A DNA stretch of 11,867 nt from Deinococcus marmoris DSM 12784 (GTDB lineage: Bacteria > Deinococcota > Deinococci > Deinococcales > Deinococcaceae), in assembly GCF_000701405.1 (NCBI RefSeq), contig NZ_JNIV01000119.1, positions 1-11,867 on the forward strand, in the 5' to 3' direction. A program made the translations under genes and the position numbers. This document shows, piece after piece, positions 5,723-11,867 of this stretch; within the stretch, counting starts at the first letter, position 1; each line of letters opens with the position of its first letter. The notes under the pieces were generated by a model. That model saw only the letters and a program-made list of their open reading frames with translations, did no database searches and had not been told where the DNA came from.

Positions 5723-6360
5723 CAGTCCTTCTCCGCGCGTTCGGGAGCCAGCGCTGTCACGGTGTCTCCCTCGCGGATCACGCCGCCCACGATCACCCGC
5801 GCCGTCAGGCCGCCGTGGCCGCGCACCGCGTTGTAGCCGCCCTCACCCAGATTTTCTTCCATGCGTGAGCAGGGGTGGCATTCGCCCGTGCCCTCCAGCA
5901 CCACCTCGCCAATCTGAAAGCGGGCGTCCTTGAGGGCCAGCAGCGGCACACCCGACACCACAATGTTGCGGCGCAGCAGTTCGGGCATGACCTCTGGCAG
6001 TCCGGCCAGCGCGGCGATCACGGGCAGGTGTTCGGCCTGAATCAGCGTGACCTGCCGTTTACCGGGGCCGCCGGGAATGGACGGATTGGAGGGTCTGGGC
6101 GTCGCTTCCATCTCACCAGACTGCATTTCACCAGAGAGGGCGGTCAGGCGGCCCGGAGCCGTCTTGCCGTGGTCCCCGATCAGGCCGACGAGCGGGTGGG
6201 CCTCCACCTCGGCCACGCGCACGGGCATTACGCGGCGGGCTGGGCGCAGACTCAGCCATTCCACCCGTCCGGGGCGGGGAAATGTCGTGCGGAGGTCCTG
6301 AATGGTCTTCACGCCGCCCATGCTATCCGCTGCACGTTTTGGCATGTACACTGCGGACAT
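5722..6360 (-). CDS. MOSC domain-containing protein
   Basis: A 212-residue protein with a stand-alone MOSC (molybdenum cofactor sulfurase C-terminal) domain. MOSC proteins bind or use the molybdenum cofactor and carry a conserved cysteine. Here the signature is RRNIVVSGVPLLAL (130-143), FQIGEVVLEGTGECHPCSRMEE (148-169, cysteines 161 and 164), then GHGGLTARVIVGGVIREGD (181-199). A low-complexity insert at about 75-98 contains a five-residue tandem repeat (SGEMQ/SGEME). The start is uncertain: in-frame ATGs at 6360, 6345 and 6321 all lack a clear Shine-Dalgarno site, and the conserved part begins after the third. First gene of the operon with the YqhA-type gene and trmK; divergent from tyrS. 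The substrate is unknown. Confidence 0.83.
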   Translation of the reverse strand: MSAVYMPKRAADSMGGVKTIQDLRTTFPRPGRVEWLSLRPARRVMPVRVAEVEAHPLVGLIGDHGKTAPGRLTALSGEMQSGEMEATPRPSNPSIPGGPGKRQVTLIQAEHLPVIAALAGLPEVMPELLRRNIVVSGVPLLALKDARFQIGEVVLEGTGECHPCSRMEENLGEGGYNAVRGHGGLTARVIVGGVIREGDTVTALAPERAEKD

Positions 6361-6490
6361 GAGGCGTTTGACCCGACATGCATATCCACCCTGCCGCTAG
6401 CGGTAGGAGGTCAGTCTTAGCCTGAAATCCAGATCCCCAAGCGGCGCAGCCAGAACGGTTTGCGTCGCCTTTTCTTTGCACGGAGTCCAT
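6361..6490. other. Divergent control region between the MOSC gene and tyrS
   Basis: The region holds a perfect 10-bp palindrome, CCGCTAGCGG (6394-6403), and an AGGAGG not followed by a start codon. TTGACC at 6368-6373 has no -10 at a proper distance. I see no T-box signature ahead of tyrS. No confident promoter can be named. Confidence 0.4.
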
Positions 6491-8227
6491 ATGAACGAAA
6501 TTCGCCGGAATGTGCCTGTAGATGAGCAGATTGAAATCCTCAAACGTGGCGTGGTCGATCTGGTCACGGAAGACGATCTGCGCCGGAAACTGGAGCAGAG
6601 TTTAAAAACGGGCAAACCCCTGCGCGTCAAGCTGGGCGCGGACCCTACCCGCCCGGACCTGCATCTGGGCCACGCGGTGATCCTCCGCAAGATGCGGCAG
6701 TTCCAGGATCTGGGCCATCAGGTCATCATGCTGATCGGCGATTTCACCGCCATGATCGGTGATCCCAGCGGCAAGAGCAAAACGCGCCCGCCGCTGACGC
6801 TGGAAGAAACCCGCGCCAACGCCCAGAGCTACCTGGAGCAGTGCCGTCTGATCCTGCGCGGCGAGCCGGAGGTGCTGGAAATCCGCTACAACGGCGAGTG
6901 GCTGGAGCCGATGGGCTACGCCGACGTGATCCGCCTCGCCAGCAAGTACACCGTGGCCCGCATTCTGGAGCGCGACGACTTCACCAAACGCCTGCAAGCC
7001 CAGACCCCGATCAGCCTGCACGAGCTGCTGTACCCGGTCACGCAGGGCTACGACTCGGTGGCGCTGGAGGCCGATGTGGAGCTGGGCGGCACCGATCAAC
7101 TGTTCAACAATCTGGTGGGCCGCGCCCTGCAACGCGATTACGGCCAGGAAGCGCAGGTGGTCATGACCCTGCCGCTGCTGGTGGGATTACGCGGAAACGA
7201 AAAAATGTCTAAGAGCTTAGATAACTATATTAGTTTAGAAATCAAATCCCCGAAAATAAATGCAAAGAATATGTTCAAGGAATTAATGAAGTTGCCGGAT
7301 GATTTGATGGAAAGCTATTTCACACTGCTAACCGACTTAACCGAAAATGAGATTCTTATTATAATTCAACAGCATCCAAAAGTTAGCCATAGAATTCTCG
7401 CAAGCCTGATTTCTAACAGCATATATAATCAGATTGAACCAAACATTGATAGTATCAAAAAACTTGTCCCCAATGACTATAATATCGCTTTTGGTGAAAC
7501 TGGGCCGACTTTGGAAGACTTAGAAGAATATGCTCATACAGCAGATAGACTTGAGGTCTTCCTTGATACATTTCGTGATGTATTTAAAGATAATCTAGGT
7601 CTGTACAAAACAATAAAAGATAATTTTAATGATATCGAAGATTTTAAAGCAACAATGCAAAAGGCACTTTATATATTTAGGGAATTTAGTTTGACTATTG
7701 AAAAATTTGATGAATTAGAGAATTTTCTAGATGTAGTTAAGGGGAGCAAAGATCTTATTAAAAATTCCGATAATACAAAAATTATTAAAGACCTTTATGT
7801 CTTACGTCAGGATATGTTAAAATATCTTATTGATAAAAAAATGGATTTCAACAACTATCCGACTGATCCAAGTTTAAATCAAAATGTAGTAAAAGCTATT
7901 ATGGGGACATATGAAGCTGATGAAGGCTTCAAAAATGTGGCTAAGGGTGGCATTCCTGACAACATTCCCACCATTGACATCACAGCAGACCTGAACGACA
8001 GCCTCGACGCAGACCGCATCAGCATGGCGAAACTGGTTGTCCTGGCAGGTCTGGAACCCAGCAACGGCGCAGCGCGCAAGCTGATCCAGAACCGGGGGCT
8101 GAAGCTGAACGGCGAGACCTACGCCGATCCGCAGGGGCAACTGACGCGGCAGGAACTGGCGGCAAAGGGCGGCGCGGTCATTCAGAAGGGCAAGGACAAG
8201 TTCGCGCGCTTTGTACTGGAGTCCTGA
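6491..8227 (+). CDS. tyrS: Tyrosyl-tRNA synthetase, mosaic with an extra internal domain
   Basis: TyrRS charges tRNA-Tyr with tyrosine. This form has 578 residues, against about 400-430 in most bacteria. The Rossmann catalytic domain is intact: HLGH (58-61), LIGDFTAMIGDPSGKSKTRP (about 81-100), the tRNA/tyrosine site QGYDSVALEADVELGGTDQ (about 186-204), and KMSKS (238-242). An ordinary TyrRS sequence continues to about residue 313. A helical, Lys/Asp/Glu-rich stretch of about 160 residues (314-472) follows with no counterpart in the family as I know it. Then come FKNVAKGGIPDNIP and the S4 RNA-binding domain (about 510-565). I chose ATG 6491, with GGAG 5 nt upstream, over the TTG at 6476. The codons for about 236-498 are strongly AT-rich, unlike both flanks. 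The frame is open throughout, so the gene is probably functional. Confidence 0.93.
   Translation: MNEIRRNVPVDEQIEILKRGVVDLVTEDDLRRKLEQSLKTGKPLRVKLGADPTRPDLHLGHAVILRKMRQFQDLGHQVIMLIGDFTAMIGDPSGKSKTRPPLTLEETRANAQSYLEQCRLILRGEPEVLEIRYNGEWLEPMGYADVIRLASKYTVARILERDDFTKRLQAQTPISLHELLYPVTQGYDSVALEADVELGGTDQLFNNLVGRALQRDYGQEAQVVMTLPLLVGLRGNEKMSKSLDNYISLEIKSPKINAKNMFKELMKLPDDLMESYFTLLTDLTENEILIIIQQHPKVSHRILASLISNSIYNQIEPNIDSIKKLVPNDYNIAFGETGPTLEDLEEYAHTADRLEVFLDTFRDVFKDNLGLYKTIKDNFNDIEDFKATMQKALYIFREFSLTIEKFDELENFLDVVKGSKDLIKNSDNTKIIKDLYVLRQDMLKYLIDKKMDFNNYPTDPSLNQNVVKAIMGTYEADEGFKNVAKGGIPDNIPTIDITADLNDSLDADRISMAKLVVLAGLEPSNGAARKLIQNRGLKLNGETYADPQGQLTRQELAAKGGAVIQKGKDKFARFVLES
7194..7985 (+). other. 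AT-rich foreign-looking segment inside tyrS
   Basis: Base composition changes sharply at the KMSKS codons and returns to normal near the codons for PTIDITADLN. By hand count, 7081-7140 has 37 G+C in 60, whereas 7621-7680 has 14 in 60. Codons such as TTA, ATA, AGA, AAT and AAA are frequent here and rare in the flanks. The segment encodes both normal TyrRS sequence (about residues 236-313 and 473-498) and the extra domain, so it is not simply an inserted domain. The simplest reading is a recombinational replacement from a low-GC donor. Edges are good to about 15 bp. Confidence 0.85.
7430..7906 (+). other. Region coding for the extra TyrRS domain
   Basis: These codons encode residues about 314-472. 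The peptide is predominantly helical by composition, with heptad-like stretches such as LEDLEEYAHTADRLEVFLD and FDELENFLDVVKGSKDLI. There is no cysteine, no intein terminal residue pattern, no nuclease motif and no signal that I recognise. It sits between the catalytic domain's C-terminal helices and the linker to the S4 domain, where it could contact tRNA or a partner. Confidence 0.6.
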
Positions 8228-8250
8228 CCCACCCGGCGTCTTCACGGGGC

Positions 8251-8271
8251 CTTCACGGGCTTCTCGTGAAG
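8251..8271 (+). other. Hairpin after tyrS
   Basis: CTTCACG (8251-8257) and CGTGAAG (8265-8271) form a 7-bp stem with a 7-nt loop, 24 nt after the tyrS stop. There is no T-run, so it may be a weak or Rho-assisted end or an RNA-stabilising hairpin. Confidence 0.35.
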
Positions 8272-8299
8272 AAGTCGATTCGAGGGCGGAATTAAAAAG

Positions 8300-8424
8300 T
8301 TATGCACAGGCTGGTGTGGATCACCACATGGCCTGTAGAGAATGTCCTGGACAATGAAAAGGATTCGCTCTGTTCTGGACTTATCCACAGGCAAGGTGTG
8401 GATAAACCCCGTGCCTGTGGATAA
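8300..8424. promoter_or_regulatory. DnaA-box cluster between tyrS and pyk
   Basis: There are three perfect DnaA boxes: TTATCCACA at 8381-8389 (plus), and TGTGGATAA at 8397-8405 and 8416-8424 (minus orientation). There are two near matches: TTATGCACA at 8300-8308, which still fits the looser TTATNCACA consensus, and TGTGGATCA at 8315-8323 with one mismatch. The last perfect box runs into the T-tract of the pyk terminator. Confidence 0.75.
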
Positions 8425-8467
8425 AAAATCTGACCCGCCCCTGACGTTTGAAGTCAGAGCGGGTCAG
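8421..8467 (-). terminator. Strong intrinsic terminator of pyk
   Basis: On the minus strand a 9-bp stem (CTGACCCGC at 8430-8438 with GCGGGTCAG at 8459-8467) encloses a second 5-bp stem (CTGAC 8441-8445, GTCAG 8453-8457). It is followed by ATTTTTTAT. It lies about 30 nt after the pyk stop. Confidence 0.85.
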
Positions 8468-8496
8468 TCCTTAAAATCAGTTGCTAAGAGTAGCGA

Positions 8497-9945
8497 TCAG
8501 AACTGAGAGACCACGCCCTCGTCCCGCAAAGCTTCCACGCGCAGCATGTTGGTGGTGCCCTGCACGCCGAAGGGCACGCCCGCCGTGATCACGTAACGGT
8601 CCCCGATGTCGGCCAAGCTGCTTTTTTTCAGTTCCTTGTTGGCAATGCGGACCATGTCGTCGGTGCTGCGTGGGTCCTCGCTGAGCAGCGGCACGACGCC
8701 CCAGCTCAGGGCCAACTGGTTGCGGGTCACTTCATTGGGGGTCAGGGCCAGAATCGCCATCGGCGGACGGTTCTTGGCAATCCGCAGGGCTGCGCCGCCG
8801 GTGCTGGTAAAGGCCACCACGGCGGACGCCCCCAGCTTGGCCCCGATGTTGCAGGCCGAGTAGGCAATCGAGTCCTGGGCCAGCGTGGTGTCGATCACCA
8901 GTTGGCGCTGGAGCATGCTGTAATGCTCGCTGGACTCGGCCTCGCGGGCAATGCGGTCCATCATGGCGACAGATTCCACGGGATACAGCCCCGCCGCCGA
9001 TTCCGCCGAGAGCATCACCGCGTCGGTTCCGTCGTAGATGGCGTTCGCCACATCGCTGGCCTCGGCGCGGGTGGGGCGTGGCAGGCTGATCATGCTTTCC
9101 AGCATCTGCGTGGCGGTGATGACCGGCTTACCTGCCTCGCGGCACAGACGGATCAGGCGTTTCTGGATGGTCGGCACCTGCTCGGCGCGCATCTCCACAC
9201 CCAGGTCGCCGCGCGCCACCATGATGCCGTCCACTTCCTTGAGGATGTCCTCGAAACGGTCCACCGCCTGCGGCTTCTCGATCTTGGCCATCAGCTTGGC
9301 GCGGCTGCCGAAGCGTGACAGGTAGTGGCGGGCCAGCAGCAGATCGTCACGCGAGCGCACGAAGCTCAGGGCCACCCAGTCCACGCCCAGTTCCGCGCCG
9401 AATTCCATGTCGGACACGTCCTTGTCGGACAGGGCCGGCACGCTCAGGTCGGCCTCGGGAACGTTGATGCCCTTGTTGTTCTTCAGGACGCCGCCGATCA
9501 CCACGCTGGTCAGGATGTCGTTGCCGCGCAGGTTCTCCACGCGCAGCGCCATGTTGCCGTCGTCCAGCAGCAGCGCCATACCCGGATGCACGTCGCGGAT
9601 CAGGTCTTTGTAAGTGGTAGAAACGCGCGTGGCGTCGCCCTCCGCATCGTCCATCGTGATGGTGAAGTGATCACCCGCCGCCAGCGTGACCATACCCTCG
9701 GCAAAGCGCCCCACCCGGATCTTCGGCCCCTGGAGGTCTTGCAGGATACCCACGGTGATGCCCTTCTGGGCGGACAGCTCGCGGACCATGTTGTAGGTCT
9801 GGCGGTGGTCCTCGGGATCGCCGTGGCTGAAGTTCATGCGGACGACGTTCATCCCGGCGTCCATCATGCGGCCCAGGACTTCCGGGCTGCGGCTGGCTGG
9901 CCCGACAGTGGCGACGATCTTGGTGGCTCGGTCAAAATGTTTCAT
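8497..9945 (-). CDS. pyk: Pyruvate kinase
   Basis: Pyruvate kinase transfers phosphate from phosphoenolpyruvate to ADP in the last step of glycolysis. The length, 482 residues, is normal. Motifs: RMNFSHG (36-42), the B-domain between about 72 and 170, the catalytic block LMAKIEKPQ (218-226, K221 and E223), the metal/substrate loop MVARGDLGVEM (242-252), TATQMLESM (278-286), and SDVANAIYDGTDAVMLSAESA (298-318). The C-terminal allosteric domain (about 350-482) is complete. GAGG 7 nt upstream of the ATG is a modest ribosome-binding site. It lies 175 bp downstream of eno in the same direction; a terminator between them suggests partly separate transcription, though I saw no clear pyk promoter. 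Product and substrate of neighbouring steps make the pairing with eno sensible. Confidence 0.97.
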   Translation of the reverse strand: MKHFDRATKIVATVGPASRSPEVLGRMMDAGMNVVRMNFSHGDPEDHRQTYNMVRELSAQKGITVGILQDLQGPKIRVGRFAEGMVTLAAGDHFTITMDDAEGDATRVSTTYKDLIRDVHPGMALLLDDGNMALRVENLRGNDILTSVVIGGVLKNNKGINVPEADLSVPALSDKDVSDMEFGAELGVDWVALSFVRSRDDLLLARHYLSRFGSRAKLMAKIEKPQAVDRFEDILKEVDGIMVARGDLGVEMRAEQVPTIQKRLIRLCREAGKPVITATQMLESMISLPRPTRAEASDVANAIYDGTDAVMLSAESAAGLYPVESVAMMDRIAREAESSEHYSMLQRQLVIDTTLAQDSIAYSACNIGAKLGASAVVAFTSTGGAALRIAKNRPPMAILALTPNEVTRNQLALSWGVVPLLSEDPRSTDDMVRIANKELKKSSLADIGDRYVITAGVPFGVQGTTNMLRVEALRDEGVVSQF

Positions 9946-10062
9946 GTGATTGCCTCGTTTTGCCGCGCGCCCGGAAGACCAGTGCGTGTGTCCCAGTGCG
10001 CGGTTGAAGTTGGAAGTGATTCCAGTCGGGGTTGGGAGGCCGAATTTCCAACGGCTGATTCA

Positions 10063-10110
10063 GAAAAGGCGGCGGACTCTGGTTTGCAATCTTCCAGCGT
10101 CCGCCGCCTG
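10063..10110 (-). terminator. Strong intrinsic terminator of eno
   Basis: A perfect 10-bp stem (GGCGGCGGAC at 10068-10077 with GTCCGCCGCC at 10099-10108) has a loop that can extend through CTGG/CCAG. On the minus strand it is followed by TTTTCT. It lies 12 nt after the eno stop. Confidence 0.8.
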
Positions 10111-10120
10111 TATTTTCTCT

Positions 10121-11599
<1,479 letters not shown>

Positions 11600-11697
11600 G
11601 AAGAATTGAGCTATTTCAGCTTTTGTAAAAGGAGGAAAAAGCCGCTCACGGCGACAACCAAGGCGCTTCGCCCAGTCCAGACCTCAACCCCCCTATC
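11600..11697. other. Gene-free stretch between DnaA boxes and the IS
   Basis: The sequence is AT-rich to about 11641, then GC-rich. AAGGAGG at about 11629-11635 resembles a ribosome-binding site but has no start codon at a workable distance. Nothing else is recognised. Confidence 0.4.
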
Positions 11698-11867
11698 TCA
11701 ATGGTTCGGACAGTTTTGACCACCCTCAAGCCGCTTTGACCCCCAAATCCAGCGGCCTGGACGGATGTTTTCCTAATTCGGCAAATCGTGCCTGGAGACC
11801 TAGATTGCTCAGTATTCGCCACGCAAAGAGCCGGTTGAAGGCCCGCCGCTTGATGTCTTCGTAGGAA
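11698..11867 (-). mobile_element. Insertion sequence, 3' part (right copy, inverted)
   Basis: This is the reverse complement of bases 97-266, identical by eye over all 170 bp. The element continues beyond the window. Its 3' end faces inward, as does that of the left copy. It lies about 100 bp from the four-box DnaA palindrome. Confidence 0.85.
11726..11867 (-). CDS. Transposase C-terminal fragment (partial, right copy)
   Basis: The same reading frame as the left-edge fragment, cut by the window edge; the last 46 residues are in view. The stop corresponds to the minus-strand TGA at 11726-11728. Sequence identity with the other copy implies a recent move or gene conversion. No catalytic motif is in view. 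Confidence 0.55.
   Translation of the reverse strand, partial: SYEDIKRRAFNRLFAWRILSNLGLQARFAELGKHPSRPLDLGVKAA

Noticed and set aside
6368..6396. Promoter for tyrS from TTGACC at 6368
   Set aside because: The bases 17 bp downstream (CTGCCG) are not a -10 box.
6361..6490. T-box leader controlling tyrS
   Set aside because: No T-box consensus, specifier stem or terminator/antiterminator pair is visible in the 130 bp.
7205..7985. Intein or group I intron inserted at the KMSKS codons of tyrS
   Set aside because: Conserved motifs attract such elements, but the sequence after KMSKS is still TyrRS-like. No Cys/Ser start, HN end or endonuclease motif is seen, and the frame is open throughout.
7194..7985. 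A separate AT-rich gene inserted within tyrS
   Set aside because: There is no independent start with a ribosome-binding site; the reading frame is the tyrS frame at both edges.

Overview
The window looks like chromosomal DNA of a Deinococcus species (phylum Deinococcota). Supporting signs are the high G+C content, an EF-P with an arginine-tipped KMGRGG loop, a long CTC-type ribosomal protein L25 with an extra acidic C-terminal domain, and gene neighbours typical of that group (pyk, eno and DnaA boxes near the origin side). Species cannot be fixed by reading alone.

Layout. Bases 1-266 and 11698-11867 are the 3' ends of two copies of one insertion sequence. Their shared 170 bp is identical by eye, and the copies lie in opposite orientation with their ends facing inward. 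Between them, on the minus strand, are a spermidine-synthase-like protein, a compact endonuclease V and efp (1175-2433). On the plus strand follow rplY and rpoZ (2724-3936). A 567-bp gene-free stretch (3937-4503) holds three tandem, diverged units of about 180 bp. Each unit ends in a consensus-like sigma-A promoter followed almost at once by an intrinsic terminator. A minus-strand operon of a MOSC protein, a YqhA-type membrane protein and trmK (6360-4504) has overlapping genes. Divergent from it is tyrS (6491-8227). Then come pyk and eno on the minus strand (9945-8497 and 11389-10121), each with a strong terminator. DnaA-box clusters lie on both sides of the pyk/eno pair: five boxes at 8300-8424 and a four-box palindrome at 11545-11598.

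How the genes work together. Most are housekeeping genes for translation and transcription (EF-P, L25, omega subunit, TyrRS, TrmK) and lower glycolysis (enolase feeds pyruvate kinase). Endonuclease V adds repair of deaminated DNA.

Three things stand out. (1) tyrS is a mosaic: its middle (about 7194-7985) is strongly AT-rich with low-GC codon use, and it encodes the KMSKS active-site region plus about 160 extra residues not found in ordinary bacterial TyrRS. (2) The promoter-terminator array downstream of rpoZ predicts three RNAs of only about 30 nt. (3) The paired DnaA-box clusters suggest an origin or DnaA-titration region, with an insertion sequence about 100 bp from the four-box palindrome.
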